Made by a program: the position numbers and the translations under genes. 32,872 nucleotides of DNA from a virus. Shown here one piece after another: positions 6,745 through 14,582 of the stretch; the stretch's first letter is position 1; each line of letters starts with the position of its first letter. The stretch is from positions 1 through 32,872 of IMG/VR virus record IMGVR_UViG_3300038429_000070. One strand, 5' to 3'. The notes under the pieces were generated by a model. The model saw nothing but the letters and a program-made list of their open reading frames with translations, made no database searches and was not told the origin of the DNA.

Positions 6745-7197
6745 GTGAGGATAATCATTCATTCTGTCCCAACCGAGTTATTAGTCCAAACCGTTTCATT
6801 AACCACTGATAAGGATAATCCCGATAATTCATACTTATTTAGATGTTTCAGATGCGGTACACCGGTTTGTAGGGTTCAAGGGTTAGTAGTAAGTATTGTC
6901 CCCGGACTTGTGCCAACTTATGATGTTCCCGTTATTCACGCCTGTTATCAGTGCCATGAGGCATATACGTTTCAGACTATTCTTAGTAATAGGAAGAGGA
7001 CAAGTTTAATTCTTTCACCCCAGCCCAATACGGATAGTTCTATATTCAGGTGTTTTATTTGCCGAAGGCCTTTAATTAAATATACGCCCAACTTGGTTGT
7101 TTCACTTCCCGATGAGATACCAATTAAGATTCCCAAGAACTTTGATTGTATGGAGTGCGGAAAGGATTATTTATTGTCGGATGTCGTCAGCCTTTAG
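6745..7197 (+). CDS. Duplicated zinc-ribbon protein
   Basis: 150 residues, GTG start (GTGAGGATA). It is an internal duplication. Half one has FRCFRCGTP (C34, C37), LVVSIVPGLVP and CYQC (C67, C70); half two has FRCFICRRP (C103, C106), LVVSLPDEIP and CMEC (C135, C138). Each half thus has two CxxC knuckles about 30 residues apart and should bind one zinc. It sits between TerL and portal in its own probable transcription unit. Zinc-ribbon pairs commonly bind nucleic acid or RNA polymerase; nothing here decides which. Stop TAG is fused to the next promoter. Confidence 0.8.
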   Translation: MRIIIHSVPTELLVQTVSLTTDKDNPDNSYLFRCFRCGTPVCRVQGLVVSIVPGLVPTYDVPVIHACYQCHEAYTFQTILSNRKRTSLILSPQPNTDSSIFRCFICRRPLIKYTPNLVVSLPDEIPIKIPKNFDCMECGKDYLLSDVVSL

Positions 7198-7249
7198 TGG
7201 TATAATAAGGGCATTGGACACACCGACTTAGGCGTGTCTATTTTTTTAT
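7198..7249 (+). promoter_or_regulatory. Promoter-hairpin-U-tract module before portal
   Basis: TGGTATAAT (7198-7206) abuts the TAG stop. GACACACC (7217-7224) pairs with GGCGTGTC (7231-7238), with one mismatch, around GACTTA. TA and seven Ts follow, then AT and ATG. With a start site about 7 bases past the -10, the stem-loop lies at the extreme 5' end of the mRNA. Confidence 0.75.
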
Positions 7250-9301
7250 ATGGAAGGAAACCAGAAAATGCAGGGTAGTTTTAATGAGACTATTCCTGAC
7301 GTGAATTATCCCCAAGAGGGACAGATGACGCCTCCGTTAGACCCGTTGCAACTCGATATAGAGGATGAAGAGCTAGTTAAGATAATTGACCAATATGAGG
7401 ACGGATACAATAACTTCTACGAGGATAAATATAACTTATTTGAAAGGCGTAAAAAGAATGAGGTTTACTACTTCGGTAGACAAGTTCAACAAGCCGAGGA
7501 CGAGAAGAGATTAAAGAGTTACGAATCAAGGTATCAGGATAATGTCCTCTATGAAATTATGGGAACGGTTAAACCTTTGGCAATGAGCCGAGTGCCGGAT
7601 ATGATGGCTCTCCCCGGATTTGACTCTGATGAGGCAACGGAGATTGCCGACCAGATAGGTAAGGTTATTGATACCCAGATTAAAGAGCAGGATACAAGAT
7701 TTGTTTTGGGTTTGGCATACAAGCATTTACCCGTTTATTTCACTTCATGTATTAAGACGTGGTGGGACAATGAAGCCGATGATTACGATTTCGGAGTGGT
7801 TCACCCCGACCTTATTAAATTCGATTGGACTTGCCCCACGACTGATGCCGACAGAATGAAATGGGTAATGCAGAAAGTTCCGGCAACGGTACAGCGGATA
7901 GCCCTCAAGTTCCCAAGTAAAAAGAAAGAGTTTTATGCAGAGCTTAAAAAAGACGGACTCTCAATAAGCGAGGATAAAGAACCTTGGAGAGTCCTTGCCA
8001 CGGAGATTAAATATAGCGAGATTTGGTTTACCGAATACAAACGCCATGCCACGGACGAAGTTGAGAGGATTGATGCGGTTGTTTGGAAGTATGGGGATGT
8101 AATACTCGGCAAGATGAAGAACCCCAACTTCGATTACGAGGGTGAGAAAAGATATTTCGCATATGACGATATAAGTGATGAGAACACTAAACGGGCAATA
8201 AACGAGTCAGAATTGGCCCAGCTTCTATTTACGGGACAAATGCCCCCCAATGTTAAAGAACAGCAGGTTTACCATAATTACTTCCGTTTTCCACGAAAGC
8301 CATACTTCTTTATGGGTTACGACCAATGGGGCAAGACCCCGATGGACGAGACAAGCTGGATTGAACAGAATATCCAAAACCAGAAGTCCCTTGATAAGCG
8401 TGGCAAGCAAATAGAAGAGACGTTAGACTCCCGTGGACACCACATATTTAGCAAAGGTGCTTTAACCCCTGCCGATGTAGAAGAGATGGACTTGGATGCT
8501 CCGAATCTTGATTTGTCGGTTGAGGGTAACGTAAACGAAGTTCATGCATATATAGCTCCCGAAAGACCCACTCCTCCAGAGTTTCAGGAAATAGAAAACC
8601 TCAGAAACAGGATGTATGCGGTTGCCCATTCGCAGGCGGTTAGAGGTGAGATTAAAGCCGAGGCTCCCGCAACCAGTAACCAGATAGCCCGTGAAGGAGA
8701 CTTCACCGCAGCCGATGATATTGTCGAGGATACGATTAACCCAGCAGGACAATGGATGGGGGATTGGTCAATGCAGTGGATTAAACTTCGTTATACCAAA
8801 GACCACTTCAGGTGGATTATGGGAGTAGCCGGAGACCCCATTTATCAGAAACTTAATAGAAATATGATTATGGATGGAATGATTATTAAGATTAAATCCT
8901 CAGGAAGCGACAAGATACGGGCACAGAATAATGCTTTAGAGATGGCTAAGATGGAAATGACCGACCCTTATACATTCTTTAAGGATATGGGACTTTCCGA
9001 CCCTGAAGGCCGCACAGAAAAGCTGATTCTTGCCAAGATTGATCCGCAAGCCTACTTGCAGAAAGTCGTCAAGAATCTCAATAGTTCTCAGGCACTTGCC
9101 CAAGCCCTGGAGAATGCTGAATTACAAGAGACGTCAAACTCTCCTGCGTCACCTCCAGTGGCTGGGCCAGTTAACCCAGTAATGCCTCAGGGTGCACCTG
9201 TGCCACAAGCACCCGCAGTGACCCCCAGTCCCATGAATACCGCTAATGTGCCTATTGCACCTCCTACACAGCCCCCTGCGGGTTCACCGAGGGTTTTATG
9301 A
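7250..9301 (+). CDS. Portal protein
   Basis: 683 residues; the dodecameric DNA gate at the capsid vertex. Recognised from length, position after TerL and portal-type sequence: an acidic N-terminus, YFGRQVQQAED, a long body including SYESRYQDNVLYEIMGTVKPLA, the helical IQNQKSLDKRGKQIEETLDSRGHH and SNQIAREGDFTAADDIVEDTINPAGQWM. A Pro/Ala-rich tail (about residues 630-683) is probably disordered. ATG 7250 follows the poly-T directly, but in-frame ATG 7268 has AAGGA (7255-7258) upstream, so the first six residues may not be translated. Stop TGA at 9299-9301. Confidence 0.9.
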   Translation: MEGNQKMQGSFNETIPDVNYPQEGQMTPPLDPLQLDIEDEELVKIIDQYEDGYNNFYEDKYNLFERRKKNEVYYFGRQVQQAEDEKRLKSYESRYQDNVLYEIMGTVKPLAMSRVPDMMALPGFDSDEATEIADQIGKVIDTQIKEQDTRFVLGLAYKHLPVYFTSCIKTWWDNEADDYDFGVVHPDLIKFDWTCPTTDADRMKWVMQKVPATVQRIALKFPSKKKEFYAELKKDGLSISEDKEPWRVLATEIKYSEIWFTEYKRHATDEVERIDAVVWKYGDVILGKMKNPNFDYEGEKRYFAYDDISDENTKRAINESELAQLLFTGQMPPNVKEQQVYHNYFRFPRKPYFFMGYDQWGKTPMDETSWIEQNIQNQKSLDKRGKQIEETLDSRGHHIFSKGALTPADVEEMDLDAPNLDLSVEGNVNEVHAYIAPERPTPPEFQEIENLRNRMYAVAHSQAVRGEIKAEAPATSNQIAREGDFTAADDIVEDTINPAGQWMGDWSMQWIKLRYTKDHFRWIMGVAGDPIYQKLNRNMIMDGMIIKIKSSGSDKIRAQNNALEMAKMEMTDPYTFFKDMGLSDPEGRTEKLILAKIDPQAYLQKVVKNLNSSQALAQALENAELQETSNSPASPPVAGPVNPVMPQGAPVPQAPAVTPSPMNTANVPIAPPTQPPAGSPRVL

Positions 9302-9306
9302 GGTAG

Positions 9307-9315
9307 TGGTATAAT
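9307..9315 (+). promoter_or_regulatory. Extended -10 promoter, leaderless geometry, for the acidic protein
   Basis: TGGTATAAT, six bases after the portal stop; six bases separate it from the ATG at 9322. No hairpin or Shine-Dalgarno sequence could fit. Confidence 0.65.
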
Positions 9316-9321
9316 AATGAT

Positions 9322-9678
9322 ATGAGCGACAACAAAGTCTGGAATGAAAAGATGGGATATATGATGAATCCCGAGGTAAATAAAAAATTGGACGAGGAAG
9401 TGCGTGAGTATCAAAAGGGCAACAAATTGGCGGATGAAATGGATGAAGAGGATGAAGAAGATGACAGGTATGCCATATTTGATAGTGCAGTATTTGACGC
9501 TGTAACCAAAGCCCAAGATTTATATTGTGAGGACGGGGCAAGCTTGAGAACTACTATTGAGGCATTGATTGACTGGCTTGAAGAGTGCAAGGATAAAGGA
9601 CCGGAACTTAAAAAGAAGTTGGAAGAAATAGAGGATGATGATGATGAGGAAGACGAAGAAGAAGAGAGCACCAAATAA
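9322..9678 (+). CDS. Highly acidic protein between portal and scaffold
   Basis: 118 residues with two Asp/Glu tracts (MDEEDEEDD about 40-48, and EDDDDEEDEEEE near the C-terminus) around a helical core (SAVFDAVTKAQDLYC...TTIEALIDWLEECK). Family not recognised. Its place between portal and scaffold is often occupied by head-assembly or minor scaffold-like proteins; acidic tails may interact with basic faces of capsid proteins or mimic DNA. That role is inferred. Confidence 0.8.
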   Translation: MSDNKVWNEKMGYMMNPEVNKKLDEEVREYQKGNKLADEMDEEDEEDDRYAIFDSAVFDAVTKAQDLYCEDGASLRTTIEALIDWLEECKDKGPELKKKLEEIEDDDDEEDEEEESTK

Positions 9679-9689
9679 AAAACCACGAA

Positions 9690-10667
9690 ATGGACACAAA
9701 TAAACCTGACACACAGGAACCCCCCAAAAAAACTGTAACGGAGCAAATTAAGCCCAAATCTATTCGCCAGATTGTGGAAGAAGCCCATAAACCCGTTGAG
9801 GTTAAACCTGAAGTAAAAGAAGAAGTTAAACCCGACAAACTTGAGGAAGATGTAGTTGAGAAGAAAAAGGAACGGGCTAAGCAAAAAGAGGAAGAGCGTA
9901 CCAAGCAGGTTGAGGACATTGCCAAAAAGACTTCAGAGGAAACCGCAACCAAAGTGGCGGAGGAAATGAAGAAAGAGTTTCAGGCTGAGATAGATAAAAT
10001 ACTCCAAAAACCCATTGATGACCAAGCCAAGCAAAAAGAAGCGGACGAACTTGTTGCTTCATGGGAGAAAGAGAAACGCTTGCCCAAGGATTACCCGGAA
10101 CTTATTAAAGAAACTCAACGAATAGCCGAAGTTAAGGCCAAAAGGACTATGGAGGAAATGTTAGCCAAACGTGACGAAGAAGTTAAAGCTCAAAGAGAAA
10201 AAGAAGAAACCGAGAAGAAAACTGCCGAGGAAGCCAAAACCAAACAAGTCGAGGATTTCAATAAAAAGATTAAAGATGAGTTGGAAGAACTCCATGCCGC
10301 TAAAATTCTTGAAAGGCCTTCCAAACCCGAAGAGATAGACAATCCCAATACCACAGATAAAGCCGCCAAAGAGGTACAAAAGTTCTTTGAATACGGAATT
10401 AAATATAATAAAGAACAGGTTTCTAAAGGATTACAGCCCGAAACTTCCTTAACCAAACTTTACTTCTTGCACTATAAGCCCGAAGTTGATGCACACCCCG
10501 AAGTTAAAGAGGACAAACAACCGGCCGGAGCCAACGCACCGATTGCAGGAAATCCAAGTGTGCCGTTAAATGAAGCACCACCCGATAGATACATTTATGC
10601 CAGGGATCATAATAAATCATGGGACCAGTTAAAGGACGAAATAAGTAAAGTATTTCATAGGAGTTAA
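9690..10667 (+). CDS. Capsid scaffolding protein (probable)
   Basis: 325 residues of highly charged, almost continuous coiled-coil sequence (EEVKPDKLEEDVVEKKKERAK, then EEMKKEFQAEIDKIL and REKEETEKKTAEEAK). A flexible Pro/Ala linker (about 270-295) leads to a short C-terminal helix SWDQLKDEISKVFHRS. A long alpha-helical rod with a terminal amphipathic basic helix that grips the capsid protein is the usual scaffold plan, and the gene lies directly before the major capsid gene. No protease motif is visible in it, so scaffold removal may be by exit or by an unseen protease. Confidence 0.82.
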   Translation: MDTNKPDTQEPPKKTVTEQIKPKSIRQIVEEAHKPVEVKPEVKEEVKPDKLEEDVVEKKKERAKQKEEERTKQVEDIAKKTSEETATKVAEEMKKEFQAEIDKILQKPIDDQAKQKEADELVASWEKEKRLPKDYPELIKETQRIAEVKAKRTMEEMLAKRDEEVKAQREKEETEKKTAEEAKTKQVEDFNKKIKDELEELHAAKILERPSKPEEIDNPNTTDKAAKEVQKFFEYGIKYNKEQVSKGLQPETSLTKLYFLHYKPEVDAHPEVKEDKQPAGANAPIAGNPSVPLNEAPPDRYIYARDHNKSWDQLKDEISKVFHRS

Positions 10668-10677
10668 AAGAGGGGGC

Positions 10678-10752
10678 TTGACAGATTTTCTAAACTCGCT
10701 ATAATATAGATTAGTTAACGAGACACACTCGGCCAAGGAGCCGAGTTTTTTT
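10678..10752 (+). promoter_or_regulatory. Promoter-hairpin-U-tract module before major capsid gene
   Basis: TTGACA (10678-10683), 16-base spacer and TATAAT (10700-10705); this module has a consensus -35 but no TGn. GACACAC (10722-10728) overlaps the stem CTCGGC (10728-10733), which pairs with GCCGAG (10740-10745) around CAAGGA. Seven Ts then run directly into the ATG, so no Shine-Dalgarno can exist after the stem. Perfect intrinsic-terminator shape inside a 5' leader. Confidence 0.85.
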
Positions 10753-11892
10753 ATGTTAAAATTTCTTAAACTTTCAATTAAATTTGCACCAGACGGAATA
10801 GCAACTCCGACTCGTGTAGATGTTCTTGGTAACCGCCAACTCTATAACAAGGTGGTTGACCAAATTCTTAATTTCCCCTCCCTTTATGCACGTTTCGTAT
10901 CGCAAGGGGCCAAGTTTGAGGGCAAGACGGAAGATGTAACTTACGATATAACAGCAGACACGCAAGGTCAGTTCTTTACATCTCTTGAAACTTTGAACTC
11001 TTCGGCAGTCAGCACGGCAGTTACAGGAAGCTTTGCCCATACCGCTTACACCCAACCAGTTGTTAGCATAATGCTCGAATCTTTCGCTAATGTGGGAAGT
11101 TTGGGAAGTATCAATCTTGATACTTATAAATACGAGAAAGCGGCTGCACAAGCCATGAATACTCTCGGAGCGTCAATCTACGGACTCGGAACAGCCAATC
11201 AGCCCTTGGGACTTGGAGCAATAGTTGACGATACGACAAACGTTTCGACAATCGGAGGTCTTTCTAAGTCCACTTATTCGGCACTTAACTCGACATTAAC
11301 AGCCTTTAGCGGTGGCAAGCTAACCCTCGCTACAATGGCAACCGAGTATGATTCAGCATTGGCTCCGGGTGCGGCAGATGAAATGCCAAATGTAGGTTTT
11401 TGTACCGCAGCAATCTTCAGCGATTACGAACAACTCTTGACCCCATTTGTCAGACAGAGCTATTCAGAGGTTGGTTATGACAGACTCAAAGTCAGAGGCA
11501 AATATGCGGTCAGGAATAACAGCGAAATGAGAAGTGCCGTAGGATTTGACGCACTTAGCTATCGTGGTACTTATATCGTCAGGGATTACTTCAGCACAGC
11601 CCAGATGCTTTGGTTCTTGAATGAAAAGTATATCGTCTGGAAAGGACGCTATGAAATTTCCGAAGAATATAAAGATGTTTTGGAGAAAGTGGATTTCGGC
11701 ACAATGGAAGCATACGAAGGCACAGGAGCGATTGCCTTGGAAGCTCCCTCGGAATGGAACGGTTGGTTCTATCAGAAACCCCTGACCATTCCCGATCAGG
11801 CAGGCAGAATTGCAAGATTCTATTGTATAGGCCAGACAATCCCGCTTTCTTTCAGGCGTCATGCAAAGGGAACCGGAATAACAGGAGTTTAA
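10753..11892 (+). CDS. Major capsid protein (HK97 fold)
   Basis: 379 residues, typical for HK97-fold capsid proteins without a large insertion. Position directly after the scaffold and behind the strongest-looking promoter in the window supports the call. Features: an extended N-arm (GIATPTRVDVLGNRQLYNKVV), DVTYDITADTQGQFFTSLETLN resembling an E-loop region, a long Ala-rich spine-helix region (KYEKAAAQAMNTLG), and the P-domain/A-domain tail SAVGFDALSYRGTYIVRDYF...FLNEKYIVW. It begins MLKFLKLSIKF, the N-terminal tag shared with other virion proteins here. No N-terminal delta domain is apparent, in line with the separate scaffold gene. Confidence 0.9.
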   Translation: MLKFLKLSIKFAPDGIATPTRVDVLGNRQLYNKVVDQILNFPSLYARFVSQGAKFEGKTEDVTYDITADTQGQFFTSLETLNSSAVSTAVTGSFAHTAYTQPVVSIMLESFANVGSLGSINLDTYKYEKAAAQAMNTLGASIYGLGTANQPLGLGAIVDDTTNVSTIGGLSKSTYSALNSTLTAFSGGKLTLATMATEYDSALAPGAADEMPNVGFCTAAIFSDYEQLLTPFVRQSYSEVGYDRLKVRGKYAVRNNSEMRSAVGFDALSYRGTYIVRDYFSTAQMLWFLNEKYIVWKGRYEISEEYKDVLEKVDFGTMEAYEGTGAIALEAPSEWNGWFYQKPLTIPDQAGRIARFYCIGQTIPLSFRRHAKGTGITGV

Positions 11893-11893
11893 T

Positions 11894-12685
11894 ATGAAAT
11901 ACTTAAAACTATCAGCTAAATACGACTTAATGGCAAGAATGCTCGTGTTGGAGGGCCAAGACCTCTACACTGTAGATACGACCAAAAATCATCTACTCGG
12001 AACTCAAGCATGGGGTGTTGGAGGCAGAATCTACAGGTATGCCCTAGTCGGAACATCAGCCCTTGTCAAAGGCAATCTTTTACAGGAAGCTGTCAATGAT
12101 ACGCAGTTTAACGGACTGGCAGTTCAAACAGCCGGAGTTGTTAATGATACAAGCCTTACTCTTACCAACGGAACCACAACAATAGTTCCTCAGTTATTCC
12201 AAGACGGCTCGGTATTCAGCTACACAGCAGGTTCTGGTATCGCAATCGGTGACCATTACAATATTGTAGGCAATATCACAGGCACCTTGACAACGGGAGG
12301 CACAATTAAGGTTCCTCTTGATAGACCTCTTAGATATGCCTATCCTACAACAACCACGGCCGTCAACCTTGCAAAGAGTCCGTATGGCGGAGTTATTCAA
12401 GCCCCGGCTACGACTCAAACAGGTATTGCGGTAGGTGTAGCAATCTATGAACTTGCAGCCTCAACCTCAACAGTCTGGCAATATGGTTGGATTCAAACTC
12501 ACGGAGAATGTGCAGTACTTTCCGATGGCTCAAGCTTTGCAATCGGAAGCGATGTCGGAACTCCCTCAGGTACAGCCGGATGCGTAACAGTATTTGCAGC
12601 AGGAACAACCCATATGAGAGTCGGTACGGCCAGACAAGCAGCAAGTTCGAGTCACACGATCAGCGTATTCCTTCAGATAGATTAA
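11894..12685 (+). CDS. Capsid decoration-like virion protein
   Basis: 263 residues, immediately after the capsid gene, with AGGAG (from about 11883) as ribosome-binding site. Starts MKYLKLSAKYDLMA, the shared tag. The body is Gly/Thr/Ala-rich beta sequence with TVWQYGWIQTHGECAVLSDG near residues 195-215, a WxWxQTxGxxxVLxDG pattern I associate with small head proteins following phage capsid genes. Probably expressed with the capsid protein and bound to the head surface. Exact role unproven. Confidence 0.7.
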   Translation: MKYLKLSAKYDLMARMLVLEGQDLYTVDTTKNHLLGTQAWGVGGRIYRYALVGTSALVKGNLLQEAVNDTQFNGLAVQTAGVVNDTSLTLTNGTTTIVPQLFQDGSVFSYTAGSGIAIGDHYNIVGNITGTLTTGGTIKVPLDRPLRYAYPTTTTAVNLAKSPYGGVIQAPATTQTGIAVGVAIYELAASTSTVWQYGWIQTHGECAVLSDGSSFAIGSDVGTPSGTAGCVTVFAAGTTHMRVGTARQAASSSHTISVFLQID

Positions 12686-12708
12686 TTCTCTATCTCCAGG
12701 AGAGAATT
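12684..12708 (+). promoter_or_regulatory. Inverted repeat spanning the ribosome-binding site
   Basis: AATTCTCT (12684-12691) and AGAGAATT (12701-12708) are a perfect 8-bp inverted repeat with a 9-base loop, two bases before the ATG at 12711. The AGGAGA Shine-Dalgarno lies at the loop/stem junction, so folding could limit initiation. There is no U-tract, unlike the promoter modules. Confidence 0.55.
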
Positions 12709-12710
12709 AT

Positions 12711-13484
12711 ATGAAATATCTAAAATTACAAGCCAGATTTACTTATACAGGCGTTATGCTTGAGAATCTTCTCCCTATTCCGAGAGGAGTACAGTTTGGG
12801 TCGTCTTTAGCAACTTGGGATTTAACCAATGTCACGGCTCTTAAACTTCCCTCAGGAACAACAATCGGAGGATCGTCCTTAACAGCTCTTGGAACAATCA
12901 CGTCAACTTCAGCCAATGCTTTGGCGGTAGGAGCCAACGGAACGACAAACCCCGCTTTTAACGTAGACGCTTCCGCAAGTTCAGTTGCAACAGGTATTAA
13001 CGTAGCGGGTGCAGCGGCAGCGGCAGGGGTTACAATGTCGGCTCTTTCCTCGGGTTCAAACGAAAATATAATTATTTCTCCCAAAGGAACAGGTTTAATG
13101 GAAAACGACACTCCTATTGATTTCTATACTCCGGTTGCAGTTAACTCAACAACTACTTTAACAGCGGCTCAGGTCTTGTCAGGTTATATAACCTCTACCT
13201 CAGCAGCAGCAGTTACCATGACTCTTCCGACAGGAACAACTCTTGGCAATGCAATCTTAGGTTGTGCACAAGGATTCTCATGGAATCTTTATATTGATAA
13301 CACGGCGGGAGCCAACACAATTACAATGGCTGTTAATACAAACGCTATTCTTTCGGCAGCTGCAGCAGCAGGATCGGGTGCAGGAGCCGGACTTCTGACA
13401 GTTCCAAGCGGTGTTACTGGAGTAGCTTGCTTCAACTTGATGTTTACGAGTGCTACAGCTTACGCATTCAGCCGTACAGCCTAA
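12711..13484 (+). CDS. Capsid-associated beta-rich virion protein
   Basis: 257 residues. Begins MKYLKLQARFTYTG (shared tag). Then low-complexity Ala/Thr/Gly/Ser beta sequence, with SANALAVGANGTTNPAFNVDA, GINVAGAAAAAGVTMSAL and NENIIISPKGTG, a repeat style common in virion decoration or head-fibre proteins, ending LMFTSATAYAFSRTA. Follows the decoration-like gene with an AGGAGA site inside an inverted repeat. Function inferred from context. Confidence 0.65.
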   Translation: MKYLKLQARFTYTGVMLENLLPIPRGVQFGSSLATWDLTNVTALKLPSGTTIGGSSLTALGTITSTSANALAVGANGTTNPAFNVDASASSVATGINVAGAAAAAGVTMSALSSGSNENIIISPKGTGLMENDTPIDFYTPVAVNSTTTLTAAQVLSGYITSTSAAAVTMTLPTGTTLGNAILGCAQGFSWNLYIDNTAGANTITMAVNTNAILSAAAAAGSGAGAGLLTVPSGVTGVACFNLMFTSATAYAFSRTA

Positions 13485-13486
13485 GG

Positions 13487-13494
13487 TGTATAAT
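13487..13494 (+). promoter_or_regulatory. -10 promoter, leaderless geometry, before 13501
   Basis: TGTATAAT (TATAAT 13489-13494) lies three bases after the preceding stop; six bases (AAGGAT) separate it from the ATG. TG abuts the hexamer without the usual intervening base. Confidence 0.55.
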
Positions 13495-13500
13495 AAGGAT

Positions 13501-14064
13501 ATGAAATTCCTTAAACTCTCTCCTAAATTTAACACAGTAAGTGCTTCTTATTTTCGAGATCAAAACAGAGTTCCTTTAACAACTGATGGCATAATCTCTA
13601 CAGATTCACGAACTTTTGTAGGTAATAACGCCACGGTTAACGTCCCCATCTTTGGTTTTACAGGAGTTTTGGAAATCCGTGGTCTTTGGGGTGTGGTTAC
13701 TACAACTTTAGGAGCTAATCACACGGCATCTTCCTGGAGAATTAATGATCAGACAGCTCAGGTGTATTTGACTGCGGTTGGAGGTGCTTCTATTGGAGGA
13801 TATACTCCAGGTTCCATGATTTATAAAGGCGGACTTGTTGCTACAGCTTTAACTGCCAAATCAGCAGCAGCAGGATATATTACAGAACCCGCTGCAACCC
13901 AAATGATTAACTTAACCCCTGTAATTATTGGAGATAAAACAACATTAACAAACAATACAATTGAATATCACTATGCTACAACCGATACTCCAACTTCAGG
14001 AGCCATGACATTCTTCCTTAGATGGTTGCCAATGAGCAATGACGCTTCGGTTACTTCGTTGTAA
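13501..14064 (+). CDS. Tagged virion protein
   Basis: 187 residues. The frame is open from an ATG at 13450, but the start at 13501 is preferred: it does not overlap the upstream gene by 35 bases, it sits six bases after a TATAAT, and it gives MKFLKLSPKFNTVS, the shared N-terminal tag. The body is beta-rich (GFTGVLEIRGLWGVV, SSWRINDQTAQVYLTAVGGASIGG) and ends TFFLRWLPMSNDASVTSL. Likely a capsid-surface or minor virion component; family not recognised. Confidence 0.72.
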   Translation: MKFLKLSPKFNTVSASYFRDQNRVPLTTDGIISTDSRTFVGNNATVNVPIFGFTGVLEIRGLWGVVTTTLGANHTASSWRINDQTAQVYLTAVGGASIGGYTPGSMIYKGGLVATALTAKSAAAGYITEPAATQMINLTPVIIGDKTTLTNNTIEYHYATTDTPTSGAMTFFLRWLPMSNDASVTSL

Positions 14065-14075
14065 AAAAAGTGATC

Positions 14076-14084
14076 TGTTATAAT
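14076..14084 (+). promoter_or_regulatory. Extended -10 promoter, leaderless geometry, before 14092
   Basis: TGTTATAAT is an exact TGnTATAAT. Seven bases (TAGTTAT) separate it from the ATG. Confidence 0.55.
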
Positions 14085-14091
14085 TAGTTAT

Positions 14092-14277
14092 ATGACACCT
14101 ACAGATCTTTTCCAAAAAGTAATGGCGGATAATAATTTAACCGCCACTTTGTCAAAACCTCAGGTAAGATTTATTGAGAATGGGGGAGTAATAGTTGAAC
14201 AACCGCAACTTTTAGTCACTTTTACAACGCCACCCAAACCAGTTGACTCTCAAATACCAGCAGACAAATCAGCATGA
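14092..14277 (+). CDS. Small hypothetical protein
   Basis: 61 residues (MTPTDLFQKVMADNNLTATL...), with a beta-like middle (QVRFIENGGVIVEQPQLLVTF) and a polar C-terminus. First gene of a six-gene block read from the promoter at 14076-14084; its stop overlaps the next ATG (ATGA). No family recognised. Confidence 0.7.
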   Translation: MTPTDLFQKVMADNNLTATLSKPQVRFIENGGVIVEQPQLLVTFTTPPKPVDSQIPADKSA

Positions 14278-14582
14278 ACCCGCAAAACCCATATGCAACA
14301 GGCAGACAACCAACCCCGGAAGAGGTTAAAGCCAATATGATGTTTCAAAAGCAACTTGACGAAACCGAAGTGGCCATTAAGCTCTCCATGCGTCAATGGC
14401 TAATCCTCTTCAAGATTTTAACCAATACCAGTTTTACCTATGGGGATTTTGACGGGATAGGCAAAATAGTTAAAAAGATACAACCCACAGTAGACTCAAT
14501 AAGACTCCAGGCCCCGGGGAGCAATCCTTCGCCAAATCATGTAGTTGAACCGACAATTTTAGGAAGCAAACGTAAAAACTAA
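14274..14582 (+). CDS. Small hypothetical protein
   Basis: 102 residues starting MNPQNPYATGRQPTPEEVKA. The central helical stretch KQLDETEVAIKLSMRQWLILFKIL is amphipathic rather than clearly membrane-spanning. Overlaps neighbours by four bases upstream and one downstream, implying coupled translation. Function unknown. Confidence 0.7.
   Translation: MNPQNPYATGRQPTPEEVKANMMFQKQLDETEVAIKLSMRQWLILFKILTNTSFTYGDFDGIGKIVKKIQPTVDSIRLQAPGSNPSPNHVVEPTILGSKRKN

Noticed and set aside
7217-7247. Reading the leader hairpins simply as terminators of the upstream genes
   Set aside because: The promoter lies between the upstream stop and the hairpin in every case, so termination there would also stop the downstream gene; kept instead as part of the leader module, though dual use is possible.
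9708-9714. GACACAC inside the scaffold gene start, and another at 28198-28204
   Set aside because: No -10 box at the right distance and no stem-loop; both lie within coding sequence and look like chance.
9411-9952. Several minus-strand frames rich in Ser and Phe
   Set aside because: They are complements of the Asp/Glu/Lys-rich acidic and scaffold genes; low-complexity shadows.
13450-13500. Upstream ATG extending the 13501 gene by 17 residues
   Set aside because: It would overlap the preceding gene by 35 bases and bury the conserved MKFLKL start and the TATAAT before it.
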